From: Syntrophobotulus glycolicus DSM 8271
Lineage (GTDB): Bacteria; Bacillota; Desulfitobacteriia; Desulfitobacteriales; Syntrophobotulaceae
Assembly: GCF_000190635.1 (NCBI RefSeq)
Contig: NC_015172.1
Coordinates: forward strand, 2,480,001-2,544,000
Length of the DNA stretch: 64,000 bases
Reading direction: 5' to 3'
Shown in pieces: positions 1-8,742 of the stretch. The notes under the pieces are model-generated. The model was not told the DNA's origin. It ran no database searches and saw nothing but the letters and a program-made list of their open reading frames with translations. Both the position numbers and the translations under genes were made by a program. Within the stretch, counting starts at the first letter, position 1. Each line of letters starts with the position of its first letter.

Positions 1-121
1 CCGGTGATACTCCAAGATCAAATTTGCGGGAAATTGTCCTTGATCCCACAGGTTCGGCCGTCGCAATATAATCCTGAATAATGGCCCGTAAAATTTTTTG
101 TTTTCTTTCATCCATTCCCAT
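1..121 (-). CDS. hrcA: Heat-inducible transcription repressor HrcA, N-terminal part
   Basis: Only the first ~40 codons are inside the window; the gene runs off the left edge. The readable N-terminus ([14 protein letters not shown], then [10 protein letters not shown]) is the winged-helix DNA-binding start typical of HrcA, which represses chaperone operons by binding CIRCE. Three in-frame ATGs exist, at 136, 121 and 115. The one at 121 is preferred because a GGGTGG motif lies 5 bases upstream. A CIRCE element and a sigma-A-type promoter stand directly in front, so the gene is autoregulated. hemW and lepA lie upstream in the usual order; grpE-dnaK-dnaJ would be expected beyond the edge. Confidence 0.9.
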   Translation of the reverse strand, partial: MGMDERKQKILRAIIQDYIATAEPVGSRTISRKFDLGVSP

Positions 122-140
122 CTTGACCACCCGCATCTTG

Positions 141-167
141 TTAGCACTCTCATTTGGTGAGTGCTAA
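141..167 (-). promoter_or_regulatory. CIRCE operator (HrcA binding site)
   Basis: TTAGCACTC, a 9-base spacer, then GAGTGCTAA: an exact match to the CIRCE inverted repeat. It lies just downstream of the promoter and just upstream of the hrcA start. Confidence 0.97.
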
Positions 168-177
168 TTCTGACCAT

Positions 178-206
178 ACATTAGCATGAAGGTAAAATAT
201 TGTCAA
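178..206 (-). promoter_or_regulatory. Sigma-A promoter of hrcA
   Basis: On the minus strand, TTGACA (206-201), a 17-base spacer and TAATGT (183-178). Transcription would start within or just before CIRCE, the usual architecture for HrcA repression. It lies in the gap after hemW, so hrcA can be transcribed separately from hemW. Confidence 0.8.
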
Positions 207-222
207 GGCTTTTTGCAAAGAT

Positions 223-1404
223 TCAAAGCATAAACTTTGTCAGAACAGCATTCGCCACAAAAAAATATTGAGGGTTCAGCTTTAACCTTCCATGATCGGC
301 TAACAGGTACCCTTTTTGCATATATTCTGCCAAAAATTCTCTATAAATATCCTCTATATTGCGTTGAAATTTTCCGTAAAATGTTTCAAAAGCAATCCCT
401 TCAGCCGTCCTCAATCCCAGCATCATGAATTCAGAAATCATTTGCTCCTCCGTCAGGTATTCCCGGTCTTCTGCTTGAGCCTGCCGGGCATAGCCCTCTG
501 CCAGGTTCAAATTATACTGATCGAGGCTGTCTATATTTTTACTTCTTACTCCTTTTAAGCAGGATACGGCCCCCGGACCAAGCCCAAGATATTGATCCCC
601 CCGCCAATAGGACAAATTGTGCCGGCACTCATAACCGGGGAGCGCAAAGTTCGATATTTCATAGCGGGCATATCCCGCTGTTTCCAGAAGTTCAACCGCT
701 CCCTCATACATATCGGCCTGCAGATCATCGTCCGGCAGACAGACATTGGCTTTGCCGGCGCCGTCAGAACCGTATTCCCGGCCGAAAGGTGTTTCCTCTT
801 CCAAAGTCAGGGCATAGAGAGAAAGATGCTGAGGCTTAAAGGCTATCGCTTTTTCCAGAGTCTCAAACCACTTTTCCATTGTCTGTCCCGGCAATCCGAA
901 CATCAAATCCAGGTTTAGATTATCGATTCCCGCTCCACGAATGATTTTAACCGCCTCTTCCACTTGTTTGACCCCGTGAATTCTCCCGATCTCCTTTAAA
1001 AAGCCGTCATCTAAAGCCTGTACCCCCAGAGAAACCCGGTTGATCCCAAAGGCCTGCAAAATTTGCGCTTTCTTTTCGTTGATTGTTCCCGGATTGCATT
1101 CTATGGTCCTCTCTGTTCTTCCGTCGTTCCGGCCGGCTATTTCCCCGATCAGAATAAGCAATTCCTTTAATTCCCCTTCATCCAGCACCGACGGTGTTCC
1201 TCCCCCAATAAAAAGAGAAGATACCCCGCCCGGGGCATCCTGTCTGCGCAGAGAAATTTCCTTCCGTATACCCTCCAAATATTTACGGATCAAGACACTT
1301 CTGTTTTTGTCCTCTTTCCCGTTCGGGGCCAGAGCAACGGAATAAAAAGCACAATACGGACACTTTTTTACACAAAACGGAACATGTACATACAAGGCAG
1401 TCAT
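223..1404 (-). CDS. hemW: Radical SAM heme chaperone HemW (coproporphyrinogen oxidase-like)
   Basis: A 393-residue protein of the HemN/HemW radical SAM family. The Cx3Cx2C cluster motif is at Cys11, Cys15 and Cys18 (PFCVKKCPYC), followed by the GGGTPS motif and a C-terminal HemN domain (YLGLGPGA). HemW is a cytoplasmic heme-binding chaperone rather than a true oxygen-independent coproporphyrinogen oxidase, although older annotations call it HemN. The ATG at 1404 is chosen because GGAGGG lies 7 bases upstream; a GTG sits one codon earlier. It follows lepA by about 30 bases and precedes hrcA, the standard lepA-hemW-hrcA order. Confidence 0.93.
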   Translation of the reverse strand: MTALYVHVPFCVKKCPYCAFYSVALAPNGKEDKNRSVLIRKYLEGIRKEISLRRQDAPGGVSSLFIGGGTPSVLDEGELKELLILIGEIAGRNDGRTERTIECNPGTINEKKAQILQAFGINRVSLGVQALDDGFLKEIGRIHGVKQVEEAVKIIRGAGIDNLNLDLMFGLPGQTMEKWFETLEKAIAFKPQHLSLYALTLEEETPFGREYGSDGAGKANVCLPDDDLQADMYEGAVELLETAGYARYEISNFALPGYECRHNLSYWRGDQYLGLGPGAVSCLKGVRSKNIDSLDQYNLNLAEGYARQAQAEDREYLTEEQMISEFMMLGLRTAEGIAFETFYGKFQRNIEDIYREFLAEYMQKGYLLADHGRLKLNPQYFFVANAVLTKFML

Positions 1405-1433
1405 CACTTGTCCCTCCGCCCGTTCCTGAATAT

Positions 1434-3239
1434 TCAGTCGTCCATTTTCAGTACGGCCATAAAAGCATCCTGAGGAATTTCCACACTGCCAACCTGCTTC
1501 ATCCGTTTCTTCCCCTCTTTCTGCTTTTCCAAAAGCTTGCGTTTCCGGCTGATATCACCGCCATAGCATTTGGCCAATACATCCTTGCGCATCGCCTGAA
1601 TGGTCTCCCTGGCAATAACCCTTGTCCCGATTGCCGCCTGAATCGGCACCTCAAACATCTGTCTGGGAATGAGCTTACGCAGTTTTTCCACAAGTTTCCG
1701 TCCGCGAGGATAAGCTTTGTCCTTGTGAACAATAAAAGACAGCGCATCAACGATCTCGCCGCTAAGCATGATATCCAATTTAATCAGGTCGGATTCCTTA
1801 TAGCCCTTCAACGCATAGTCCAGAGAAGCAAATCCTTTTGTCCGGGATTTGAGCTGGTCAAAATAATCATAGACAATTTCACTGAGCGGAAGCTCATAAT
1901 GAAGACTTACCCTGGTCTCCGTAATATATTCCATGTTCACAAAGGTTCCGCGTTTTTCCTGATTCAGCTCCATAATTGCCCCTACATATTCCGAAGGAAC
2001 CATGACCGTAGCCCTGACCACAGGTTCCTCTATGCTGGCAATTTCTCCGGCTGAAGGCATTAAAGCGGGGTTATCGATATAAATTACTTCACCGTCAGCC
2101 TTATTTACTTTATAAACAACACTGGGCGCTGTCGTAATAATATTCAGACCAAATTCTCTTTCCAGTCTTTCCTGAATGATTTCCATATGCAAAAGTCCCA
2201 AAAAACCGCACCGAAAACCAAAGCCCAAAGCGGCCGATGTCTCATTTTCATACATCAGACTGGCATCATTTAATTGCAGTTTTTCCAAAGCGTCCTTTAA
2301 ACGGTCATACTCAGAGGTTTCCACCGGATACAGCCCGCAGAAAACCATAGATACGGCTTTCCGGTATCCCGGCAGCGGCATGGGTGCCGAATTGCGGGCA
2401 TCTGTCACCGTATCCCCGACCCTGGTATCTCCCACATTTTTGATGCTCCCCGCGATATAACCGACATTACCGGCTTTAAGCTCCTGTACGGGAGTCATTT
2501 CCGGCGTAAAGACACCTGTTTCAATCACTTCAAAAATCTTGCCTGTCGACATCATTTTAATGGAGGTCCCCTTGCTCACCTTCCCGTCAAAAAGGCGGAT
2601 ATAAGGGATCGCGCCCCGGTAAGAATCAAATTTAGAGTCAAAAATCAATGCCTTAAGCGGAGCGGAATCATCACCTTGCGGGGGCGGGACCCTGTTCACA
2701 ATGGCTTCCAGGATTTCCTCCACACCCTGTCCGCTTTTGGCCGAAGCCAAAATCGCGTCACTGGCATCCAGACCGATGATCTCCTCGATCTCTTTTTTCA
2801 CCCGGTCCGGTTCAGCACTGGGAAGATCAATTTTATTAATCACCGGAATAATCTCCAGGTTATTTTCCAAAGCCAGATAGACATTGGCCAAAGTCTGGGC
2901 CTCAATCCCCTGGGCGGCATCAACAACAAGCAAGGCCCCTTCACAGGCAGCCAGGCTTCTGGAAACCTCATAAGAAAAGTCCACATGACCCGGGGTATCG
3001 ATCAGATTCAGTTCATAGATCTCTCCATCAGCCGCCTTGTACTTCAGCCTGACCGCCTGAAGCTTAATCGTAATCCCGCGTTCTCTCTCCAGGTCCATCG
3101 AATCGAGGACCTGTTCCTTAAGCTCCCGGGCAGACAGTGTTCCTGTATGCTCAATCAAACGGTCGGCCAGAGTAGACTTGCCATGGTCAATATGCGCGAT
3201 AATAGAGAAATTTCTGATTTTGGACGAGGCTTGAGCCAT
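1434..3239 (-). CDS. lepA: Elongation factor 4 (LepA), ribosomal back-translocase GTPase
   Basis: 601 residues, the normal length for LepA. The GTPase domain is intact: G1 AHIDHGKS at 15-22, G3 DTPGH at 81-85 and G4 NKID at 135-138. EF-G-like domains follow, and the Lys/Arg-rich LepA-specific C-terminal region ([20 protein letters not shown]) comes near the end. LepA binds the ribosome and remodels stalled or mistranslocated complexes. The ATG has AGGGGAG upstream, and a good promoter lies about 90-110 bases before the gene. It is probably the first gene of lepA-hemW. Confidence 0.97.
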   Translation of the reverse strand: MAQASSKIRNFSIIAHIDHGKSTLADRLIEHTGTLSARELKEQVLDSMDLERERGITIKLQAVRLKYKAADGEIYELNLIDTPGHVDFSYEVSRSLAACEGALLVVDAAQGIEAQTLANVYLALENNLEIIPVINKIDLPSAEPDRVKKEIEEIIGLDASDAILASAKSGQGVEEILEAIVNRVPPPQGDDSAPLKALIFDSKFDSYRGAIPYIRLFDGKVSKGTSIKMMSTGKIFEVIETGVFTPEMTPVQELKAGNVGYIAGSIKNVGDTRVGDTVTDARNSAPMPLPGYRKAVSMVFCGLYPVETSEYDRLKDALEKLQLNDASLMYENETSAALGFGFRCGFLGLLHMEIIQERLEREFGLNIITTAPSVVYKVNKADGEVIYIDNPALMPSAGEIASIEEPVVRATVMVPSEYVGAIMELNQEKRGTFVNMEYITETRVSLHYELPLSEIVYDYFDQLKSRTKGFASLDYALKGYKESDLIKLDIMLSGEIVDALSFIVHKDKAYPRGRKLVEKLRKLIPRQMFEVPIQAAIGTRVIARETIQAMRKDVLAKCYGGDISRKRKLLEKQKEGKKRMKQVGSVEIPQDAFMAVLKMDD

Positions 3240-3325
3240 ATTTTTATACTCCCCTAAAAATCTAATTATTTTTCCACAAGATGTTCTATCCTATTGGACC
3301 GGATATGTTTTGTTTTCAGCCCCTA

Positions 3326-3355
3326 ATTATAGCAAATAAAGCACTGTCCTGACAA
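3326..3355 (-). promoter_or_regulatory. Promoter of lepA-hemW
   Basis: On the minus strand, TTGTCA (3355-3350), an 18-base spacer and TATAAT (3331-3326). It lies in the gap between murJ and lepA and points at lepA. Confidence 0.75.
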
Positions 3356-3404
3356 CAAAAGCATATTTTTCCGGTCGTTTATGTTGATCGTTCTTTTTGT
3401 TTCT

Positions 3405-4988
3405 TCATGTGGTTCTTTTTTCCGTTGTTCCTTTTTTGCGTCTTCTTAACATATCCATAGCCATTTCGTACTCTTCCATTTTCATGATCTTTGTAGCAAT
3501 TGCATAGAAAACCATCCCGGCCAGGCTTCCGCAGATCAAGACCCCCAGAGACCCTGCTTTGCCGCTTCCCAGGCTAAACTCCAGGAGCCTGGCTAAAACA
3601 AACACGATCAGTCCCATCAAAAGTGAAACCACTGTTGCTTTGAATGTCGTTGATATGATGGTCCGGGCATCTATCCTGCCCATGATCCTGCGTAAAAAAA
3701 CAAAAAGTAAAATCATTTGCAGGACTACTCCAAGACTGGAGGCCAGAGCCAAGCCCCCGTGGGCCAGAGGACCGACCAGAATAAACATCCAGATTATACT
3801 GAAAAGCATGGCAGCCAGTCCGATAAAAACGGGAGTCCAAGTATTTTGCATAGCATAAAAAGCTCTGGGTAGAATCTGGATTACAGCCTGAGCAGTCATC
3901 CCCAGACAGAAGAAGAAAAGAGGTATAGATGTAAGCAGAGTATCATTGGCTGTAAACTTACCATGTTGGAACAAAAATGTAATAAGCGGCTCTCTAAGCA
4001 CGATCATTCCGACTGAAACAGGCATTGTCATATAAATGACAAGCCTGGTCACGCCGGAAATGGTTTCAATCAGATCCTCGGTCTTTCTTAATGCCGCCTG
4101 TTCAGTCATGGTCGGAAATACCGCCACCCCGATTGCCAAAGCGAAAATTCCGATCGGCACCTGAAACAGCCTGTAGGAATACCAGATGGCAGTCAGGCTG
4201 CCCGGGATCAAAGCCGAGCCCAAATTGGAATTCACGGCCACCTGCAGCTGATTAAGGGTATACATAATAATGATCGGCAAAGAAAGGGCTATGATTTTTC
4301 TGACCCCGGGATGCTTCAAATCAATCACCGGATAATAACGCCAGCCTACCTTACGCAAGTAAGGCAGCTGGACCAAAAAATTTGCCAAAGCTCCGATAAC
4401 CACTCCGAAAGCAAAACCGGAAATACTTCTGGGATCATCAGAATGAGACATCAATGCTCCAAAAAAAATAATACTGGCGTTATATAAAACCGTTCCGACC
4501 GCTGAGGGCCAAAAGATTTTATGGGAATTCAAAATACCCATGATTATCCCGCTCAAAGCCAGAATGACCGGCTGCATGAGCAGGATCCGGGTAAGATATA
4601 CTGCCAGTTCCTTATTTTGAGAAGTAAACCCGGGTACCTGAAAGGCGATAAATTTGGGGGCAAAAATCATCGCTGTAACGACCAGCGCACATAAAGCCAG
4701 GAAAATCACATTCGTCACCGAACTGATGACCTTCCAGCCTTCTTCTTCCTCACCCTTGGCAATATACTCGGACAGGACCGGAATGAGCGCCGCGCTGAGC
4801 ACTCCCCCCACTAAGAGCCAGTAAAGGAGATCCGGCAAGATAAACGCTGTATTATAGGCATCGGTGGCCCCGATCTTGCCAAAAAGCCCGGCCATCAGCG
4901 ACTCCCTGACAAAACCCAGGATTCTGGATACCAAATTTGCCGCCGCCATAAATCCGGCGGCCTTCATCATCTTTTGCGTAGTAGACAT
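3405..4988 (-). CDS. murJ: Lipid II flippase MurJ (MviN family)
   Basis: A 527-residue polytopic membrane protein with the MurJ/MviN signature near the start (NLVSRILGFVRESLMAGLFG) and about 14 hydrophobic segments. The family flips the lipid II peptidoglycan precursor across the membrane. The Lys/Arg-rich tail (RRRKKGTTEKR) would be cytoplasmic. It sits between spoIIP and lepA, so it may supply envelope synthesis in growth or in sporulation; other MurJ-like paralogues such as SpoVB exist in this class, and the exact paralogue cannot be settled here. No convincing terminator follows. Confidence 0.88.
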   Translation of the reverse strand: MSTTQKMMKAAGFMAAANLVSRILGFVRESLMAGLFGKIGATDAYNTAFILPDLLYWLLVGGVLSAALIPVLSEYIAKGEEEEGWKVISSVTNVIFLALCALVVTAMIFAPKFIAFQVPGFTSQNKELAVYLTRILLMQPVILALSGIIMGILNSHKIFWPSAVGTVLYNASIIFFGALMSHSDDPRSISGFAFGVVIGALANFLVQLPYLRKVGWRYYPVIDLKHPGVRKIIALSLPIIIMYTLNQLQVAVNSNLGSALIPGSLTAIWYSYRLFQVPIGIFALAIGVAVFPTMTEQAALRKTEDLIETISGVTRLVIYMTMPVSVGMIVLREPLITFLFQHGKFTANDTLLTSIPLFFFCLGMTAQAVIQILPRAFYAMQNTWTPVFIGLAAMLFSIIWMFILVGPLAHGGLALASSLGVVLQMILLFVFLRRIMGRIDARTIISTTFKATVVSLLMGLIVFVLARLLEFSLGSGKAGSLGVLICGSLAGMVFYAIATKIMKMEEYEMAMDMLRRRKKGTTEKRTT

Positions 4989-5028
4989 AGCTCTCTCTTT
5001 TCGGGTAAATCCTTATTCAGAAATTATA

Positions 5029-6063
5029 TCATTGTTTTAAACACTCCTTCAATACTTCTGCCAAAGGCTCAACCGAGTTCAGGGCTTCCTCCGGAGAATT
5101 GAGCTGGCTGCCGACTTCCAATAAAACGGCGCCATTGGACAAATGCTGATTGTACCTGGCCTGCAAGGCATAGTTTGGATTCTGCGAGAAAAGTCCCGGA
5201 TATTTTTGCTGTCCGACACCAATGATCTTTTTCACCAGCTGATTATTTTTTTCCCAATGAGGATTCTTCTGACCGACGACAAACAATATTTTGGCCATAT
5301 TCTTATCTTCCAGCCTCACCACTCCTTTTCCGACTTCGGGCGGGAGCCCGTCCCGGTGTAAATCGATCAAAATCCGAATCGTCGGATTTTCCTTAAGCAG
5401 CTTCTGGGCCGAATTGATTGAGCGGCTATAGGCGCTCATAAATTCCTTATCATTGATGTCCGTGTTGTGAACTGTTCCTATACCCTTCTTGTTCAACGTT
5501 TCCGCGAGGGCCTTGCCGACAGCCACCACATCACCCTGCCCGTCGGCATGATCCTTTCTGCCGGAATCATCCCCTGTATAGTTTTCGGAATTATGGGTAT
5601 GGTAGATCCCCACTAAAATATCCTCATCATTTTTGGCCGGAGCCGGTTCAGCCGGAACATAATTTTCAATGGGTTCAATATTTGCTCCTTCCATTTCAGG
5701 GTCCTGAGGATTATAAGCCCATCCCAGCCAGTATGGGCCGTCTCTGGGCGGGGCAAAATAACCCAAAAAATATGTCCTGGCATCTGAAATATTAACTCCT
5801 GTCAGAAGAAACATCCCGATTCCTGCCGCTTGCTTTCGCAGTTGATCTATTTTTACCTGCTCAGGCCCGGCCAATCCGGGTATACCTTCCAAAATAATAT
5901 TTTCAAACGGAAAACTTCTCTCCGCAAGAACCTTAATCACATAACCGGTACTGTCATTGGAAATTGCAAAATAAATTGAGGTCGAAAAAGAGACCAGAAA
6001 AAATCCGATACAAACAATCATTACCCATCTCTTTTCAAAAAACAAAACACCACCACCTTCCAT
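5029..6063 (-). CDS. spoIIP: Stage II sporulation protein P (peptidoglycan hydrolase)
   Basis: About 344 residues. An N-terminal membrane anchor (WVMIVCIGFFLVSFSTSIYF) is followed by an extracytoplasmic domain with the SpoIIP amidase/endopeptidase signatures GIYHTHNSENYTG and DLHRDG, ending with an LLEVGSQLN-type motif. SpoIIP acts with SpoIID and SpoIIM in septal thinning and engulfment. The open frame extends upstream to 6387, but that stretch is antisense to rpsT and not SpoIIP-like. The ATG at 6063 has a poor ribosome site. A TTG at 6045 preceded by AAGGTGG with 7-base spacing is a good alternative start, only six codons shorter. gpr, usually next to it, is absent. Confidence 0.9.
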   Translation of the reverse strand: MEGGGVLFFEKRWVMIVCIGFFLVSFSTSIYFAISNDSTGYVIKVLAERSFPFENIILEGIPGLAGPEQVKIDQLRKQAAGIGMFLLTGVNISDARTYFLGYFAPPRDGPYWLGWAYNPQDPEMEGANIEPIENYVPAEPAPAKNDEDILVGIYHTHNSENYTGDDSGRKDHADGQGDVVAVGKALAETLNKKGIGTVHNTDINDKEFMSAYSRSINSAQKLLKENPTIRILIDLHRDGLPPEVGKGVVRLEDKNMAKILFVVGQKNPHWEKNNQLVKKIIGVGQQKYPGLFSQNPNYALQARYNQHLSNGAVLLEVGSQLNSPEEALNSVEPLAEVLKECLKQ

Positions 6064-6119
6064 ATTAAGGAATATGAGGGTTGTTTTACCGATAGAACAA
6101 TTTTTTTTTACAATATTCC

Positions 6120-6149
6120 TTGCATCTATTTTGTCATCTATGATAGAAT
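6120..6149 (+). promoter_or_regulatory. Probable promoter of rpsT
   Basis: TTGCAT (6120-6125), an 18-base spacer and TAGAAT (6144-6149), about 45 bases before the rpsT start, in the divergent spoIIP/rpsT gap. Confidence 0.55.
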
Positions 6150-6193
6150 AATCTTTGCGTAAATGTACGGTAGTTCGTTTGAAGGGGGTGACT

Positions 6194-6472
6194 ATGCTAA
6201 TGCCGAATATTAAATCCGCTGTGAAAAGAGTTGAGCTCTCCAAAATCAGGAATCTAAAAAATTCCGCCGCTAAGTCTGCCTTGAAAACAACAATACGCCG
6301 TTTTGAGGAAGCTCTTGCCGCAGGGCCTGAAGGTGCTGCCGAAGCTCTTCGCAAGGCTACCAGAGCACTGGATAAAGCAGCCTCCAAAGGCTTGATTCAT
6401 AAAAACCAAGCTGCTCGCAGAAAATCAAGACTAACGAAAAAACTCAGCGATACAAAAAACCAGGCGAGCTAG
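6194..6472 (+). CDS. rpsT: 30S ribosomal protein S20
   Basis: A 92-residue basic protein beginning MLMPNIKSAVKRV. The SAVKRV start, Ala/Lys-rich helices and KNQAARRKSRLTKKL tail are characteristic of S20, a primary 16S rRNA binder. The ATG at 6194 has AGGGGG 5 bases upstream; the ATG at 6200 (MPNIK) matches the usual family start but is 11 bases from that site. rpsT is transcribed against its neighbours, as in Bacillus, where it lies between holA and gpr-spoIIP. A strong terminator follows. Confidence 0.96.
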   Translation: MLMPNIKSAVKRVELSKIRNLKNSAAKSALKTTIRRFEEALAAGPEGAAEALRKATRALDKAASKGLIHKNQAARRKSRLTKKLSDTKNQAS

Positions 6473-6512
6473 AGGAATTTGTTCAACCAATACTCTAACC
6501 CGTTACGAGAAA

Positions 6513-6556
6513 GCAGGCATCCGTTTACAATCATGTGAATGGATGCCTGCTTTTTT
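6513..6556 (+). terminator. Rho-independent terminator of rpsT
   Basis: A 10-bp perfect stem GCAGGCATCC / GGATGCCTGC with an 18-base loop, followed by six T residues. Confidence 0.9.
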
Positions 6557-6596
6557 ACCCTTTCCCTGTGCTAAGCAACGACATATCTGAACTTGA

Positions 6597-7388
6597 TTAG
6601 ACAGGCGGGAAAATGCTTTCAAAATCAGTCAATATTTTTAGAAGGCGCCCATCAAGAAACGTCAAGGCCTTTTCTCGGATTTCAGCCGGGACACCGTAAT
6701 AGGCTTGGGCTATACCGCCCGTAATCGCGGCCAGAGTATCACTGTCACCGCCGATCGAGACCGCATTGCGAATGGCATCCTCGAAAGATCCTGATTCAAG
6801 AAAGGCCATAATCGCCTGCGGCACGGTATCTTGACAAGTTTGGTTGAATTTATAGCTGTCACGTATCATGTCGAGTGTAAAATTCAACGGGTAATAGTAC
6901 TGGTCTACATGGTTCCGGATTTCGAAAATGTTTTTTCCCTCACGGGCAAGAAAAACACAGACGGCGGTTGCTTCCGCTCCCTTTATCCCTTCGGGATGAT
7001 TATGGGTGACCTCGGTGACTTTGCGTGAAAGCCGCTTTGCCCCGTCGATCGTTTCAGCCGCGAAAGCACAAGCAGATACGCGCATTGCCGAACCATTGCC
7101 GAAACTATGATAAGGCTGGGGATTGTCCGAGTACAGCCATTGCCTGAACATCCCGCCATAGCCGCAGTCAGGGTACAGGCGGCCAACCTCCTGCATTGCT
7201 TTAACGGCGAAAGCTCCAAGCTTATCCTGATCTCCGGCGCAATCCAGCAGAGCCTTCGCCACCGCCAGGCTCATCACGCTGTCGTCCGTAAATTTACAGT
7301 GAGAAGTAAACAAGTCAAATTCTTTCGTCTTGATTGTGCTGCACTCAAACTGTGAACCGACAAGATCACCGATGATTGCTCCAAGCAT
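6597..7388 (-). CDS. ADP-ribosylglycohydrolase family protein
   Basis: 263 residues, the normal size for DraG/ARH-type hydrolases, which remove ADP-ribose from proteins, nucleic acids or small molecules using two Mg2+ ions. The metal-binding motifs are present: N-terminal GAIIGDLVGS, FTDDS at 33-37 and GGDSDT at 213-218. The start has AGAGG 8 bases upstream. No ADP-ribosyltransferase is visible nearby, so the substrate is unknown. It lies between the convergent rpsT terminator and holA, a position normally without such a gene, so it is probably an insertion into an otherwise conserved block. Confidence 0.88.
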   Translation of the reverse strand: MLGAIIGDLVGSQFECSTIKTKEFDLFTSHCKFTDDSVMSLAVAKALLDCAGDQDKLGAFAVKAMQEVGRLYPDCGYGGMFRQWLYSDNPQPYHSFGNGSAMRVSACAFAAETIDGAKRLSRKVTEVTHNHPEGIKGAEATAVCVFLAREGKNIFEIRNHVDQYYYPLNFTLDMIRDSYKFNQTCQDTVPQAIMAFLESGSFEDAIRNAVSIGGDSDTLAAITGGIAQAYYGVPAEIREKALTFLDGRLLKILTDFESIFPPV

Positions 7389-7437
7389 GTTAATTACCTC
7401 TTTAAAAAAATAAGAAAAAGAAACTGCCGGGCAAACC

Positions 7438-8472
7438 TTACTTGCAAAGTTTGATCACCATCATTTCCAATAAAAACTGCGGATCTCCCCCGCTTGTCTT
7501 AAAGGCGATATCCGTATTCAAACAATCTTCCAGGGCTTTTTCCAGCATCGGGAAAGTGAATTTTGCGGACTGGCGAAAAACCTTATTCGCTTCAAAGGGC
7601 TTGATCGAAGCGACTCTCACCAATTCCTCGGGCTTCCCCCCCCCGGTTCTGAGATAACATGCCGTTAGCAGCAATCTTACCTGGCGTACGATCATTGTAT
7701 TTACCTTCAGATAGTGTTCCCTTTCCACGACTTCCCGAAGTCTTTGCAGGGCTTCCCCGGCGTTTCTGGCGGCAATTCCGTCCAGCATTTTAAACACCGT
7801 TGTTTCCGCCATGGGAATACAAACAGCCCCAATATCTTCCTTCATGATTTCCTGTCTGTCCCCAAGGTAGACCGCCAGCTTTTCTATCTCAGCGCCTAAT
7901 ATCCCGGTATGATGCCCTGACCACTCCGCCAGGTAGGACGCGGCCTGCATTCCGATGGTTTTCCCGTTTGCCCTTGCTTCGGCCCCTATCCATTCCTGCC
8001 ACTCTCCGGTTCCACTAGGCATAGCAAATTCAATGATTCTGCCTGCTTTAGCCATGGCCTGATATAGCCTGCGGCCTTTATTCGCTTTATTGGCAATGAT
8101 ACATAAAATGCTTGAAGGATTAGGATCTTGCAGATAGTCAATCAAAGGTTCAACCGACCAGGAATCCTGGTCCATCTCCTCATCCTCCGAACTGTTTTTC
8201 TTTTTTGCCTGATCGAAATAAGGAGCATTGTCCACAATCACCAATTTGCGGGAAAACAAAGCAGAGGAATTCAGCGTTTCGATGATCTGATCCACAGGTA
8301 TCTCTTTCCCTTGCATGATCTCAATATTGCTTCCTGAAGGATCTTCCCTCAGAAACAGCTTTTTCATTCCTTGAACACTTTGTAAAAGGGAATACCTGTC
8401 CTCCCCGTATAACAGATAAACAACTGCCAGATTTTCTTCCTCAATATCCCTCTTCAGCCGATCAAAAGACAT
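7438..8472 (-). CDS. holA: DNA polymerase III subunit delta
   Basis: 344 residues, the usual HolA size. The N-terminus matches the family pattern (VVYLLYGEDRYSLLQ), with the three-domain clamp-loader layout and the conserved C-terminal KTSGGDPQFLLEMMVIKLC region. The delta subunit opens the beta sliding clamp within the clamp loader. The ATG is preceded by GGTGGAGAGAG. The start overlaps the end of a doubtful small membrane ORF by 11 bases. Its location between the competence block and rpsT is the same as in Bacillus (yqeN). Confidence 0.94.
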   Translation of the reverse strand: MSFDRLKRDIEEENLAVVYLLYGEDRYSLLQSVQGMKKLFLREDPSGSNIEIMQGKEIPVDQIIETLNSSALFSRKLVIVDNAPYFDQAKKKNSSEDEEMDQDSWSVEPLIDYLQDPNPSSILCIIANKANKGRRLYQAMAKAGRIIEFAMPSGTGEWQEWIGAEARANGKTIGMQAASYLAEWSGHHTGILGAEIEKLAVYLGDRQEIMKEDIGAVCIPMAETTVFKMLDGIAARNAGEALQRLREVVEREHYLKVNTMIVRQVRLLLTACYLRTGGGKPEELVRVASIKPFEANKVFRQSAKFTFPMLEKALEDCLNTDIAFKTSGGDPQFLLEMMVIKLCK

Positions 8473-8668
8473 CTCTCTCCACCTTAAATATCCATACTTG
8501 GATCATTTGTTCAAATACCGGATTCCTCGGCCTGATGTGTTCAAGCCCCATAAAAAGTATATACCCGGCCAATACTATTATGCAATAAACAAAAAAAAGC
8601 CCCTTCAATTTCATGAAGGGGGAAAGAAAGAGGAGGAGAAAAGAGATGTTCAACACTATTATTTCCAT
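8462..8668 (-). CDS. Possible small membrane protein upstream of holA
   Basis: A 68-residue frame beginning MEIIVLNISFLLLF, with two hydrophobic segments (about 3-16 and 20-38) and a charged tail. For it: AGAGG lies 7 bases before the ATG, and its end overlaps holA by 11 bases, suggesting translational coupling. Against it: a perfect hairpin with a T-run, probably the terminator of the upstream cyclophilin gene, lies inside the frame. It occupies a place similar to yqzM in Bacillus but does not resemble it. Function unknown. Confidence 0.4.
   Translation of the reverse strand: MEIIVLNISFLLLFLSPFMKLKGLFFVYCIIVLAGYILFMGLEHIRPRNPVFEQMIQVWIFKVERDVF
8591..8621 (-). terminator. Rho-independent terminator, probably of the cyclophilin gene
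   Basis: On the minus strand, an 8-bp perfect stem CCCCTTCA / TGAAGGGG with a 6-base loop, then C and eight T residues. It lies about 120 bases beyond the cyclophilin stop and inside the small membrane ORF. Confidence 0.75.
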
Positions 8669-8742
8669 GTCATTCCTCTTTTTATTCATTAATTTATATT
8701 TTTTGTTAAATTATTCAGAAAAGATGACGATCCAAACTACTT

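Noticed and set aside
2676-3257. Plus-strand frame of 193 codons opposite lepA
   Set aside because: Antisense to the LepA GTPase domain, no own ribosome site or family match.
6064-6387. N-terminal extension of the spoIIP frame
   Set aside because: It lies antisense to rpsT and its residues do not resemble SpoIIP; better starts exist at 6063 and 6045.
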